DNA of 64,000 nt. Origin: Provencibacterium sp. (lineage in GTDB: Bacteria > Bacillota > Clostridia > Oscillospirales > Ruminococcaceae). Shown piece after piece: positions 8,615 to 20,024 of the stretch (positions are counted from its first letter, which is position 1; each line of letters starts with the position of its first letter). The DNA lies in the NCBI GenBank assembly GCA_022793895.1, contig JAAWDS010000010.1:62001-126000 (forward strand), written 5' to 3'. The translations under genes were made by a program, and so were the position numbers. The notes under the pieces are model-generated. The model made no database searches. It saw nothing but the letters and a program-made list of their open reading frames with translations, and was not told where the DNA came from.

Positions 8615-8676
8615 ACAAAATAATTACAAAAAAATTTCAAAAACCCCTTGCAATTTCCGAAAGGATACGCTATACT
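8615..8676 (+). promoter_or_regulatory. Promoter with A-rich upstream element, copy 2
   Basis: TTGCAA (8648-8653), 17-nt spacer, TATACT (8671-8676), preceded by ACAAAATAATTACAAAAAAA. Near-copy of the promoter of paralogue A. A palindrome GGAGAGCCCTCTCC follows in the leader (8701-8714), where the first copy has GAGAGCTCTTC. Confidence 0.78.
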
Positions 8677-8758
8677 ATAACCATGCTGAGGGGAGGAAAT
8701 GGAGAGCCCTCTCCCAGTGAGATTTCAAAAGTTTAATCTTCAAGAGGAGGAAATACCA

Positions 8759-9844
8759 ATGAAAAAGGTACTTGCAGCGGTTTTGGCCGCGGCTATGTCC
8801 CTGAGCATGGCGTCTGTCGCTTTTGCTGTGACGGTTGCTCCTGTCAATCCGGTTGGTACCGGCGCTACTGGTGATGATTTCGTGCTCGGCGACAATGTTC
8901 TGCTGACTGACCTCAACCACAAGGACGAGATCGACGTTGAGGATCATAGAATCTACACCTTCGGCACTGGCGCTGCGGAAGACATGACTTTCGTGTTTGA
9001 CGTTGCGAAGAAGACCAAGCTTCGCGCTGACGTAGCTGACGGAAAGATCTCTGTTTCGACCAAGAAGATCGGCACCTATGGCGAGGGCGATGCCCAGTAC
9101 ACCACCTATGAGATCACTGTTAAGCCGAAGTGGGGCGTGCGTGATTTCAAGAACGACAACAAGTGGAAAGTTGAACTCGATATCGGCGGCGACGGCGATA
9201 AGGTTGTTTACATCAAGGGTAAGGGCGGCTATTCCGACACCCAGGTTGTTACTTCCGGCGATCGTTTCGCGGTTCGCAAGAGCGGCGACACCACCGATGG
9301 CACCAGCGGCTCCATCTTTGACTTCAGCGAAGTCATTGACGAAGAGACCCGCATCCGCTGCCACGACTATGTGGACGTTTACTTCAAGGGCAACTACGGC
9401 ACTGACAAAGAGAACCTGAGAGTTGTCACCGACAATATCTCCGACGTTGAGAAGTACTTCGATGATTCCGATATCGATTGCTACGACTTTGTTGGCACCC
9501 CGAAGTTCGCCACCAAGGTAAGAGTTATCATCGACGGCGACTCGAATGCTTACCTCTACGAGTACAACAAGAACACCGGCGACATCACTGCGGTTGACGC
9601 TGAGTACACCTCTGACGGCTGGTCCTTCACCACCAAGAACCTCGGCACCTACATCCTCGCTGAGGAAGAGTACGAGGGTGGCAACGTGAAGAAGGAAGAA
9701 GTTGAGGACAAAGAGCCCGTCTCCGCTCCTGACAAGACCAACCCTGGCACCGGCGCTAACGACATGGTCGGCGTTGCCGCTGCTCTGGCTGTTGTTTCTC
9801 TCGTAGCTGCCGGCGCTGTTGCGTTCAAGAAGGCTTCTAAGTAA
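8759..9844 (+). CDS. Secreted, wall-anchored protein of unknown family, paralogue B
   Basis: 361 aa from ATG 8759 (AGAGGAGG upstream; the track's 8699 lies in the leader). Signal peptide MKKVLAAVLAAAMSLSMASVAFA nearly identical to paralogue A. The body shares the same blocks (EETRIRCHDYVDV, GNYGTDKEN, YDFVGTPKFATKV). After an acidic linker (EEVEDKEPVSAPDK) the C terminus has NPGTGAND, a hydrophobic segment of about 20 residues and KKASK. This is the layout of an LPXTG-type sortase signal with an NPxTG variant motif. Codon use is extremely biased (AAG, GGC, ACC), suggesting one of the most abundant surface proteins of the cell. An S-layer-like or adhesin role is possible but unproven; no known domain is recognised. 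Two cysteines in the mature chain. Confidence 0.87.
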   Translation: MKKVLAAVLAAAMSLSMASVAFAVTVAPVNPVGTGATGDDFVLGDNVLLTDLNHKDEIDVEDHRIYTFGTGAAEDMTFVFDVAKKTKLRADVADGKISVSTKKIGTYGEGDAQYTTYEITVKPKWGVRDFKNDNKWKVELDIGGDGDKVVYIKGKGGYSDTQVVTSGDRFAVRKSGDTTDGTSGSIFDFSEVIDEETRIRCHDYVDVYFKGNYGTDKENLRVVTDNISDVEKYFDDSDIDCYDFVGTPKFATKVRVIIDGDSNAYLYEYNKNTGDITAVDAEYTSDGWSFTTKNLGTYILAEEEYEGGNVKKEEVEDKEPVSAPDKTNPGTGANDMVGVAAALAVVSLVAAGAVAFKKASK

Positions 9845-9878
9845 GTTTATTCCTGTAACGTTTCGCTGACACACATCT

Positions 9879-9921
9879 AAAAAGCCCCCAGCCTTCTCTC
9901 CAGGGCTGGGGGCTTTTTGCG
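9879..9921 (+). terminator. Terminator of secreted paralogue B
   Basis: AAAAAGCCCCCAGCC (9879-9893) / GGCTGGGGGCTTTTT (9904-9918), perfect 15-bp stem with loop TTCTCTCCAG. Confidence 0.92.
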
Positions 9922-10046
9922 CGTTTTATTGAGAGCCCAGTGAAAAGGAAGAATAGGACGGTTATAAAAACTGTTTAATCGGATATTTCTTGGGGAAGTA
10001 TCATTTTTAGATATTTTAGAGTACCGTTCAGAAAGAACTGGGCATT

Positions 10047-10386
10047 TTAAATTTGTGATTCGAGCTCTTCTTTGGAAAGGATATAGTAATCATCGTAATC
10101 GGATCCTGTCCGCACTTCAAAGGCTTCCATTAGAATTTTCGAATATTCTCTATGGAAGATACCTGTTTATATATTTTTTTTAAAAATAGGCCATAACGCC
10201 TGCATGCTTTGAAAAACCGATGCCTTCCAGCGCTAAGATGCTTCGAATACAATGAAAAACGTCATAATAGGATCGATTGGCTGCGCTGCAATAATCTTCG
10301 GATTCCTTCAATATCCTTGCAGATTCCAAACAGAGTTTTGCCTTCTTTAAGCAGTAAAGACAGAGTCTTTTATTTTTATCCTCCAT
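10047..10386 (-). pseudogene. Broken HEPN-domain toxin gene of a HEPN/MNT pair
   Basis: The ORF from ATG 10386 gives 68 residues (to MAYF) with the HEPN pattern SAANRSYYDVFHCIRSILALEGIGFSKHAGV, including the RNase-type Rx6H motif RSYYDVFH. It stops in an A/T homopolymer. The rest of the domain continues in another frame: TGIFHREYSKILMEAFEVR, SDYDDYYILSKEELESQI, ending at 10047. Joining the two needs at least a frameshift plus loss of a TAA, so the gene is inactivated rather than merely mis-sequenced once. HEPN partners of this class are RNase toxins neutralised by adjacent MNT nucleotidyltransferases. The start overlaps the end of the MNT reading frame by 11 nt, as in intact pairs. Local GC content is low, consistent with horizontal origin. 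Confidence 0.82.
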
Positions 10387-10754
10387 AGACGGCTACGCCC
10401 TCTCTCTTTATATTCTGATAAACGGGGAGAAAATTCACGTTTTTTCAAAATGTTCCCGATTTCTCAGAAGGACAGCTAAAAAACCTCTCGCTCCAGAGAA
10501 ATATCACTCGCCATTTCTGCGGTTTGGCTTCTGAATTTTTTGATTTCGAAGACGTTGCCGTTTAGAAGGAGCATGATATCAATATCGGATTCCTGTGTAT
10601 TGTCTCCACGGGCATAAGAGCCATAGAGGATAATTTTCTCCAGTCTATTTCCATAGAGCTTTTCGGATGCCGTTCTAACTTGATTCAGAACGGTGATCAG
10701 CTCAGATTTCGTACACACGTGTCCTGTCCCCCTCTGCTGGAAATATACGTTCAA
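10376..10754 (-). pseudogene. Broken MNT-type nucleotidyltransferase antitoxin gene
   Basis: The intact part (92 aa to EREVF) carries the minimal nucleotidyltransferase motif GSYARGDNTQESDIDIMLLL. A GTG at 10718 behind AGAGGGGG may be the true start. The conserved C-terminal half is present but split over two further frames: VLLRNREHFEK, then NFLPVYQNIKREGVAVYGG, ending at 10376 inside the HEPN start. Breaks fall in a TTTTTT run and an AAAAAA run. In intact systems the MNT protein AMPylates a HEPN tyrosine to silence it; here both partners are damaged. AT-rich compared with neighbours. Two independent lesions argue for genuine decay. Confidence 0.8.
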
Positions 10755-10855
10755 ATCAGAATTTAACGGTTTAAAACACGCGAGGTTCTAAGATTATTAT
10801 ATCATTAATATAGGAGCGCTTTCACAATCATAATCCCCAATTTTGAGAGAGGACC

Positions 10856-10893
10856 AAATGGAGCGGCAGACGTTTTCGTCTGCCGCTCCATTT
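10856..10893 (-). terminator. Terminator downstream of ppdK
   Basis: AAATGGAGCGGCAGACG / CGTCTGCCGCTCCATTT, perfect 17-bp stem around a 4-nt loop, 28 nt after the ppdK stop. The T-run is short, so strength relies on the stem. Confidence 0.75.
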
Positions 10894-10920
10894 ATGAACC
10901 CATTCTGTTTTTTCCGCTTT

Positions 10921-13548
<2,628 letters not shown>

Positions 13549-13726
13549 TGGAATTACCTCCTGTTTTTTAAAATACACTTTATCTTCTGAAAATCTGCCT
13601 TATCGCACCGCCGAGCGGCGCGAACGGTCCCGACAGTTCGGAAGGGCCGGGGCGCGGCAGGATTTCCCGCTTCAAAAAGCCCCCGAAAATGTGCGCTCTG
13701 CCTATGGCAAAGGGGAGCTTTCTTCA

Positions 13727-13732
13727 ATTATA
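13727..13732 (-). promoter_or_regulatory. -10 box of the ppdK promoter
   Basis: TATAAT on the minus strand followed by a leader of about 170 nt; the best -35 at 17 nt is TGGTAA, a weak match. Confidence 0.5.
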
Positions 13733-13823
13733 ACAAACCTGCCGTTTTTTTACCATATTTTAGCCCAAAAAAACCGGGAAATGTTACGATTTGAAAGAAA
13801 CGTAAAATTTAGGGAGAGGGGAC

Positions 13824-13852
13824 TTGCAAACTATCATAAAAAAAGCCATAAT
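13824..13852 (+). promoter_or_regulatory. Promoter of the glmU-pth operon
   Basis: TTGCAA (13824-13829), 17-nt spacer, CATAAT (13847-13852). Confidence 0.65.
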
Positions 13853-14017
13853 AATGAAGTGCTGGCCGCGTTTTTGGGACGCGCGGAGGGGCCGGGTTCT
13901 TAAAAACGCCGGTGAAATTTTATGCGCCGCGCTGCGCGCCGCCCCTTTTCTTAACAGAAGGATGGGCGGCTTTCACTGAAAATATGCCGCCGGCGCAGGA
14001 ATAGAGAGGTGCTCTTG

Positions 14018-15421
14018 ATGAACGAAACACAGGGCGCGGGCCTGGCCGCGCTGATTCTGGCGGCGGGAAACGGGAAACGGATGCACTCCCAAAAGCCCAA
14101 GGTTCTTTGCGAGGTGCTCTTTAAGCCGATGATTGCTTGGATCCGGGACTGGTGCTCCCGCGCGGGCATTATGGAGCAATGCGTGGTTATCTCGCCGGAG
14201 GGGGAGGAAATCCGGAGCTATTTCCCGGAGGGAACGGCCTTCGCTGTCCAGCAGGAGCGGCGCGGCACCGGGCACACCGTGATGCAGGCGATGGATTTCC
14301 TGCGCGCGCATGCCGGAGGGGATATCCTGGTGCTGAACGGCGACGCGCCTTTTATCGATGACGAAACCATCCGGCAGGCGCTCCGGCTGCACCGGCAGGA
14401 GCAGGCGGCAGTTACCATCGTCACCGCCGAGGTGGAGGACCCTACGGGGTATGGGCGGATCGTCCGCAGCCGCAAGAACGTTTCGGCCATTGTGGAGCAC
14501 GCCGATGCGGACGATGCGGTACGCGATATCCGCGAAATCAACTCCGGCGCCTTCTGGTTCCGGACGGACTTTTTAATTGATGCGCTCGCCAGCATCGGCT
14601 GCGACAATGCGCAGGGGGAATATTACCTGACCGATACGGTGAAGGTGGCGACGGGCAGGGGGGAGCGGGTGCGGGCCTACTGCTCGGAGAACCGGGACAT
14701 CGTTTTGGGCGCGAACGACCGCCGGGGGCTTTTAAAGCTGAACGAGATTGCCCGCCGCCGGGTCTTTGACCAGCTTTTGGAGAAGGGGGTCAACCTGCTC
14801 TGTACCGATGGGCTCATCGTCTCGCCCGATGCCTGCATCGAGCCGGACGCCACCCTCTATCCGGGGGTCATTATCAAGGGAAATACCCGGATCGGCGCGG
14901 GCTGCGTCATTACCAGCGGCTCGGTCGTCGAGGACAGCGTTTTGGGCGAAGGGGTGACGGTGAACGCCTCGCAGATCTACCGCTCCACCGTGGGAGATGG
15001 GGCGCGCATCGGGCCGTTTTCCCATCTGCGGCCGGATTCCCACCTGGCGGCCGGGGTCAAGCTCGGCGATTTTGTCGAGGTGAAAAACTCCTCCATCGGC
15101 GAAAAAACGAGCGTCGCCCACCTGACTTATGTGGGGGATTCGGACGTCGGCGCGCGCTGCAACTTCGGCTGCGGCGTGGTGACGGTGAACTACGACGGGC
15201 TGAAGAAAAGCCGCAACACCATCGGGGACGATGTGTTCATTGGCTGCAACACCAACCTGGTCGCGCCGGTGACGCTTGGGGACGGCGCTTACACCGCCGC
15301 CGGCTCCACCATCACCGAGGATGTGCCGGGCGATGCGCTCGCTATCGCCAGGGCCAGGCAGGTGAACAAGCCGGAGTGGTCGGCCCGCTTCCGGGGAAGC
15401 AAACAGAAGCCGGGCGAATAA
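14018..15421 (+). CDS. glmU: Bifunctional N-acetylglucosamine-1-phosphate uridyltransferase / glucosamine-1-phosphate acetyltransferase
   Basis: 467 aa from ATG 14018 (AGAGAGG upstream; the track's GTG 14009 overlaps the RBS). The N-terminal Rossmann-like pyrophosphorylase (about 1-230) has LAAGNGKRMHSQKPKVL, a slightly altered GTRM signature, then ERRGTGHTVMQA and NGDAPFI. The C-terminal left-handed beta-helix (about 250-450) has hexapeptide repeats and the acetyltransferase core FGCGVVTVNYDGLKK. It makes UDP-GlcNAc for peptidoglycan and other wall polymers. Order glmU-pth-mfd is common in Firmicutes, although prs, often found between glmU and pth, is absent here. Confidence 0.95.
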   Translation: MNETQGAGLAALILAAGNGKRMHSQKPKVLCEVLFKPMIAWIRDWCSRAGIMEQCVVISPEGEEIRSYFPEGTAFAVQQERRGTGHTVMQAMDFLRAHAGGDILVLNGDAPFIDDETIRQALRLHRQEQAAVTIVTAEVEDPTGYGRIVRSRKNVSAIVEHADADDAVRDIREINSGAFWFRTDFLIDALASIGCDNAQGEYYLTDTVKVATGRGERVRAYCSENRDIVLGANDRRGLLKLNEIARRRVFDQLLEKGVNLLCTDGLIVSPDACIEPDATLYPGVIIKGNTRIGAGCVITSGSVVEDSVLGEGVTVNASQIYRSTVGDGARIGPFSHLRPDSHLAAGVKLGDFVEVKNSSIGEKTSVAHLTYVGDSDVGARCNFGCGVVTVNYDGLKKSRNTIGDDVFIGCNTNLVAPVTLGDGAYTAAGSTITEDVPGDALAIARARQVNKPEWSARFRGSKQKPGE

Positions 15422-15440
15422 ATCTCCGCTTTCCCAGCCA

Positions 15441-15471
15441 CCCCTAACGCCCTATCCGGGGGCGTTAGGGG
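15441..15471 (+). terminator. Hairpin after glmU
   Basis: CCCCTAACGCCC (15441-15452) / GGGCGTTAGGGG (15460-15471), perfect 12-bp stem but no T-run, so it may be an attenuator, a processing site or a weak terminator between glmU and pth. Confidence 0.45.
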
Positions 15472-15631
15472 CGTTGCCGCGTCGGCGCGCTCAGAGATCG
15501 GGGAAACAAAGCCGCCTGCGCGGCGGGCAGAGGGTCCCGCCGCTTTCGAGGCCGCGCCGGGCGCGGCTTCGATAACAGTCGGCCTCAAATAATAGTGAAA
15601 AGGAGCGCCGGGAGTTTCCGGCTGGAATGCT

Positions 15632-16249
15632 ATGCTTCATAAAATCAAGGGTTTTTTCGCGGAATACCAGCCCTCCGGGCCGGTGGAATACATGATAGTC
15701 GGCCTGGGAAATCCCGGCCCTAAATATGAGGGCACCCGCCACAACGCCGGGTTTATGGCGCTGGACCGGATTGCACAGCAGGCCGGCGCGCGGGTGGACC
15801 GGTTAAAGTTCCGTTCGTCGGTCGGGGACTGCATGCTCTCCGGGAAACGGACGCTGCTCTTAAAGCCCTCTACCTTTATGAACAGCTCCGGCGAGGCGGT
15901 GCGCGACGCCATGCAGTTTTACAAGCTGCCGCCGGAACGGGTGCTGATCCTTTTGGACGACATCAGCTTGGATGTGGGGCGCATTCGCATCCGGCGCAAG
16001 GGGAGCGACGGCGGGCAGAACGGGATGAAAAGCATTCTGTATCTGTGCGGATCCGACCGGTTTCCGCGGGTAAAGATCGGGATAGGGGGCAAGCCCCATC
16101 CGGACTATGACTTGGCCGCCTGGGTACTCAGCCGGTTTACCGATGCGGAACGCGCCCCGCTCTCCGAGGCGCTGGAGCATGCCGCCGGGGCGGCCGCTCT
16201 CATAGCCGGAGGGCAGATCGATGAGGCGATGAACCGCTTCAACAGCTAA
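15632..16249 (+). CDS. pth: Peptidyl-tRNA hydrolase
   Basis: 205 aa. It has VGLGNPGPKYEGTRHNAGF with catalytic His37, KPSTFMNSSG with the substrate-binding Asn, and LLDDISLDVGRIRIRRKGSDGGQNGMKS, where GGQNG replaces the common GGHNG. The enzyme releases peptides from dropped-off peptidyl-tRNA, an essential recycling step in translation. Relative to the E. coli protein there is an N-terminal extension of about 17 residues. ATG 15692 would remove it, but its RBS is no better, so the longer form is kept with some doubt. Between glmU and mfd on the same strand. Confidence 0.93.
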   Translation: MLHKIKGFFAEYQPSGPVEYMIVGLGNPGPKYEGTRHNAGFMALDRIAQQAGARVDRLKFRSSVGDCMLSGKRTLLLKPSTFMNSSGEAVRDAMQFYKLPPERVLILLDDISLDVGRIRIRRKGSDGGQNGMKSILYLCGSDRFPRVKIGIGGKPHPDYDLAAWVLSRFTDAERAPLSEALEHAAGAAALIAGGQIDEAMNRFNS

Positions 16250-16255
16250 TTTCCC

Positions 16256-16284
16256 TTAAAATTTCCCTGGGAGCCAGCTATAAT
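16256..16284 (+). promoter_or_regulatory. Likely mfd promoter
   Basis: TTAAAA (16256-16261), 17-nt spacer, perfect TATAAT (16279-16284), in the 188-nt gap before mfd. Confidence 0.6.
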
Positions 16285-16437
16285 AGCTTTATATCTTAGC
16301 CGCTATGGGAAAATCCGGTCCCGCCTCGCCCCCAGCCGCCCTTTAGGGGAGTCCGGCGCCGGCGTCCGGGACAGCCTTTTCCCTCCGGGAGCGTTTCCGT
16401 CCTTCATCCGCACGACGAATTGCAAAGGAGCGATTTT

Positions 16438-19400
16438 GTGTCCACCTTCCTCGAGGGCAGCCTTCTTGAGAGGCTGGAAGCCTTCCGCACTCTGCGCGAG
16501 GCGATTGAATATGGGAACTATCCAGCCTGCGCCGTCGGGCTGTCCGGTATCCACAAGGCGCATTTTATCAGCGCGCTTTCCGGCGGGGAGGGCGCTTCCC
16601 CCGCCGTTGTGCTGACTGCCGATGAAGCGGGCGCAACCCGGCTGTGCGAGGATATCAACGCCTTCTGCGGCGGCCAGGCCGCCGCCGTTTTCCCAGCGCG
16701 GGAGCTGACGCTGCGGGAGGTGGAGGGCGCGTCGCTGGAATATGAGCATGCGCGGCTTTCGGTGCTCTCCGCCATCCAGGCCGGGCAGGTGCGCATTGTG
16801 GTTTCCTCGGTGGAGGCGGCGCTGCTGCACACCCTGCCGCCCGGCGAGCTGCGCCGGCGGACCATCGAGCTGCGCTGCGGCGAACGCTATGATATTGCCG
16901 GGCTGACCGACCGGCTGATAGCCTCCGGCTATGTGCGCGCCGAGCAGGTGGAGGGCGTCTGTCAGTTCTCGGTGCGCGGCGGTATCCTGGATCTCTATGC
17001 GCCGCTCTACCCCGACCCGGTGCGCATCGAGTTTTGGGATGACGAGGTGGACAGCATCTGGACCTTCAAGGTGGAGACCCAGCGCCGTGAAACGCCGCTG
17101 GAGAGCATCTCCGTCACCCCGGCGCGCGAAGCGCTACTGATCGATCCCACCGGGCTGACCGCCAAGCTGCTAGGGGCCGCCAAGGGCCTGCGCGGCAAAT
17201 ATGCCCCCCGCCAGAAGGAGCAGCTTGCCGCCGTCGCCGAGAAGATCGGCGCGGGCGCGGTCCCCCCCTTCCTGGATCGCTATCTTTCGCTGATCTATCC
17301 GGAGAACGCAACGCTGTTCGAATATTTCAACCATCCGGCGATCTTTCTGTGCGAGCCGGTGGGCTGCGCCCAGGTGCTGAAAAACGCCCTCTGGCAGCAT
17401 AACGAGGATGTGAACGCCTTGCTGGAGGAGGGGCTCCTCTATCCGGCGCTGTGCGGCTTCTATGACGATTTCCCCGCGCTCATTGCGCGCCTGACCGCCT
17501 CCCCATCGGTGCTCATGGATACCTTCGCCCGTTCGGCCGCGGATATCCCGCTGCGCGAGCTGCAAAATATAAACGCCATCCAGCTCTCCAGCTGGGGCGG
17601 GGAGAATGAGGTGCTGCTCGACGATCTGCGCTCCTACCTACAGGCGGGCTACTATGTGCAGATCTATGCTGGGACCGAACGCGCCGCCCGGACGCTCAGC
17701 GCCGACTTAGAGAAGGAGGGGATCCGGGCGGCCTTTGCGCTCTCGCCTCGCGAATACCAGAGCGGGAGCGTCACCGTCATGCCCGGAAGCCTGTCGGCGG
17801 GGCTGGATTATCCGGAAATCAAGCTGTGCATTCTGACCCACCAGAAGCACCGGCAGGCGCAGCCCAAGAAGAAAGCGCGCCACAAAAAAGGGGAATCGCT
17901 CAAGTCCATTTCCGACCTGACGCCGGGGGATTATGTGGTGCACGTCTCCCATGGCATCGGTGTGTTTGAGGGGATCATCAAGCGGGAGATCCATGGCGTG
18001 ACCAAGGATTACATTAAAATCCGCTATGCGGGGACCGACACCCTTTTTGTGCCGGTCAACCAATTGGACATGGTTTCGCGCTACGTCGCCGGTTCGGAGG
18101 ATAAGGCGGTGCGGCTCAACAAGCTCAACTCGGTCGAGTGGCAGAAAACCCGACAGCGCGTGAAAAAAGCGGTGGACGAGATGGCGGGCGAGCTCATCAA
18201 GCTCTATTCCGAGCGCATGCACACCAAGGGCTACGCCTTCTCGGAGGACGACGACCTCATGCGCGACTTTGAAGAGCGCTTCGAATATGAGGAGACCGAC
18301 GACCAGTTGCGCTGCATTCAGGAGATCAAGGAGGATATGATGCGTCCCGCGCCGATGGACCGCCTGCTCTGCGGCGACGTTGGCTTTGGGAAAACCGAGG
18401 TGGCGCTGCGCGCCGCCTTCAAATGCGTTGAGGAGGGCAAGCAGGTGGCCGTGCTGGTGCCGACCACCATCCTCGCTTGGCAGCACTACCAAACTATCCG
18501 CCGCCGCTTCGAGGGGTTCCCGGTGAAAACCGAGCTCCTCTCCCGCTTCCGAAACGCGAAGCAGCAGCAGGAGATCGTTGGCGAGCTGCGCCGGGGGCTG
18601 GTGGATATCGTGGTCGGCACCCACCGGGTGGTGCAGAAGGATGTGCAGTTTAAAGACCTGGGGTTGGTGATTATCGATGAGGAGCAGCGCTTCGGCGTGG
18701 CCCACAAGGAGCGCTTCAAGCAGCTGCGCGCCAACGTCGATGTGCTGACCCTGTCGGCCACCCCCATCCCCCGCACGCTCAACATGGCCATGAGCGGGAT
18801 ACGCGACATGTCCACCATTGAGGAGGCGCCGGTGGACCGGCGGCCGGTGCAGACCTATGTGCTGGAGCACGATTGGGGGGTAATTGCCGAAGCGGTAAAG
18901 CGGGAGCTGCGCCGGGATGGGCAGGTCTTTTACCTGCACAACCGGATCGATTCCATCCACTCGACCGCCGCAAAGCTGCGCGATCTGCTGCCGGAGGCGC
19001 GCATCACCATTGCGCACGGGCGGATGAACGAGGAGGAGCTCTCCCGCATTTGGGGGCAGCTCATCGACCATGAGATCGATATCCTGGTCTGTACCACCAT
19101 CATTGAAACCGGGGTGGATGTGGCCAACTGCAACACGCTGATCATCGAGGACGCCGATTACATGGGCCTGAGCCAGCTCTATCAGCTCCGCGGCCGGGTG
19201 GGCCGCAGCAGCCGCCGGGCTTACGCCTATTTCACCTTCCGCCCCGGCCGGGAGCTGACCGACGTGGCCCAGAAGCGGCTCTCCGCCATTCGGGAATTCA
19301 CCGCCTTCGGCTCCGGCTTCCGGATCGCAATGCGCGACCTGGAGATCCGCGGCGCAGGCAACATCCTTGGATCCGCCCAGCATGGGCATATGGAAGCGGT

Positions 19401-19905
19401 CGGCTATGAGATGTATCTCAAGCTGCTGTCGGATGCCGTCGCCGAGCAGCGCGGCGAGAAGCCGGACGGCCGCAGCGAGGAGTGTATGGTGGATCTGCGC
19501 ATCTCCGCCCATATCCCGGAGGACTACATCGGGAACCTCTCCCAGCGCATTGACATCTATAAAAAGATTGCCGCTATCGGCGGGGACGAGGATGCGCGCG
19601 ACGTTACGGACGAGCTCATCGACCGCTTCGGCGAGCCGCCGCGGGCGGTGCTCGGCCTGATTGATGTTTCGCTGCTGCGCGGCATGGCGGCGAACCTGGG
19701 GATTGGCGAAATCCAGCAGAGGGATGAGGCGGTGCTGCTTTACCAGGATCCGCCCAATATGCAAGCGGTCAGCCTGCTCGCCAGCCGCATGAAGGGGCGG
19801 GTGATGGTTTCGGGCGGCAAGCGGCCCTATATCACCGTCCGGCTGAAGGGGAAGGAGGATCCTATCGAGCTCATCCGGCAGGTGCTGCACGACATGCAGG
19901 AATGA
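16438..19905 (+). CDS. mfd: Transcription-repair coupling factor
   Basis: 1155 aa starting at GTG 16438, seven bases after AAAGGAG; the TTG at 16420 used by the track overlaps that RBS. N-terminal UvrB-like module (about 1-340), RNA polymerase interaction domain beginning GDYVVHVSHGIGVFEG (about 497), SF2 helicase with Walker A DVGFGKTEV (about 645), DEEQ box at about 747 and SATPIPRTL, then motif VI QLRGRVGRSSRRAYAY. The C-terminal TRCF domain has VDLRISAHIPEDYI. Mfd recognises RNA polymerase stalled at DNA lesions, pushes it off and recruits UvrA. Length and order match the family. Own promoter and terminator. Confidence 0.97.
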   Translation: MSTFLEGSLLERLEAFRTLREAIEYGNYPACAVGLSGIHKAHFISALSGGEGASPAVVLTADEAGATRLCEDINAFCGGQAAAVFPARELTLREVEGASLEYEHARLSVLSAIQAGQVRIVVSSVEAALLHTLPPGELRRRTIELRCGERYDIAGLTDRLIASGYVRAEQVEGVCQFSVRGGILDLYAPLYPDPVRIEFWDDEVDSIWTFKVETQRRETPLESISVTPAREALLIDPTGLTAKLLGAAKGLRGKYAPRQKEQLAAVAEKIGAGAVPPFLDRYLSLIYPENATLFEYFNHPAIFLCEPVGCAQVLKNALWQHNEDVNALLEEGLLYPALCGFYDDFPALIARLTASPSVLMDTFARSAADIPLRELQNINAIQLSSWGGENEVLLDDLRSYLQAGYYVQIYAGTERAARTLSADLEKEGIRAAFALSPREYQSGSVTVMPGSLSAGLDYPEIKLCILTHQKHRQAQPKKKARHKKGESLKSISDLTPGDYVVHVSHGIGVFEGIIKREIHGVTKDYIKIRYAGTDTLFVPVNQLDMVSRYVAGSEDKAVRLNKLNSVEWQKTRQRVKKAVDEMAGELIKLYSERMHTKGYAFSEDDDLMRDFEERFEYEETDDQLRCIQEIKEDMMRPAPMDRLLCGDVGFGKTEVALRAAFKCVEEGKQVAVLVPTTILAWQHYQTIRRRFEGFPVKTELLSRFRNAKQQQEIVGELRRGLVDIVVGTHRVVQKDVQFKDLGLVIIDEEQRFGVAHKERFKQLRANVDVLTLSATPIPRTLNMAMSGIRDMSTIEEAPVDRRPVQTYVLEHDWGVIAEAVKRELRRDGQVFYLHNRIDSIHSTAAKLRDLLPEARITIAHGRMNEEELSRIWGQLIDHEIDILVCTTIIETGVDVANCNTLIIEDADYMGLSQLYQLRGRVGRSSRRAYAYFTFRPGRELTDVAQKRLSAIREFTAFGSGFRIAMRDLEIRGAGNILGSAQHGHMEAVGYEMYLKLLSDAVAEQRGEKPDGRSEECMVDLRISAHIPEDYIGNLSQRIDIYKKIAAIGGDEDARDVTDELIDRFGEPPRAVLGLIDVSLLRGMAANLGIGEIQQRDEAVLLYQDPPNMQAVSLLASRMKGRVMVSGGKRPYITVRLKGKEDPIELIRQVLHDMQE

Positions 19906-19948
19906 AAGGATGTGTTGCAAGACTTTCGTTTTGCAACACATCCTTTTT
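19905..19948 (+). terminator. Terminator of mfd
   Basis: AAAGGATGTGTTGCAA (19905-19920) / TTGCAACACATCCTTT (19931-19946) followed by TT; the A-run on the other side makes it potentially bidirectional. Confidence 0.92.
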
Positions 19949-20024
19949 CTGCAAGGCGGAGGATCGCTCGACCAGGGGCTTTTTTCCATTTGCGGGCGCG
20001 CCCTTTTTCGGGTTTCTGCCATAC

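Larger units (their letters stand above)
8281..8758 (+). other. Intergenic region between the two secreted paralogues
   Basis: Apart from the terminator of paralogue A (8301-8336) and the promoter of paralogue B (8615-8676) nothing is supported. The small ORFs 8289-8486 (-) and 8299-8736 (+) have no RBS, cross the terminator or promoter, and look random. Confidence 0.6.
13549..14017. other. Divergent intergenic region ppdK / glmU
   Basis: Carries the -10 box of ppdK on the minus strand (TATAAT, + coordinates 13727-13732, weak -35) and the glmU promoter on the plus strand. The ppdK leader is about 170 nt and GC-rich; no known riboswitch is recognised. No gene is seen. Confidence 0.6.
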
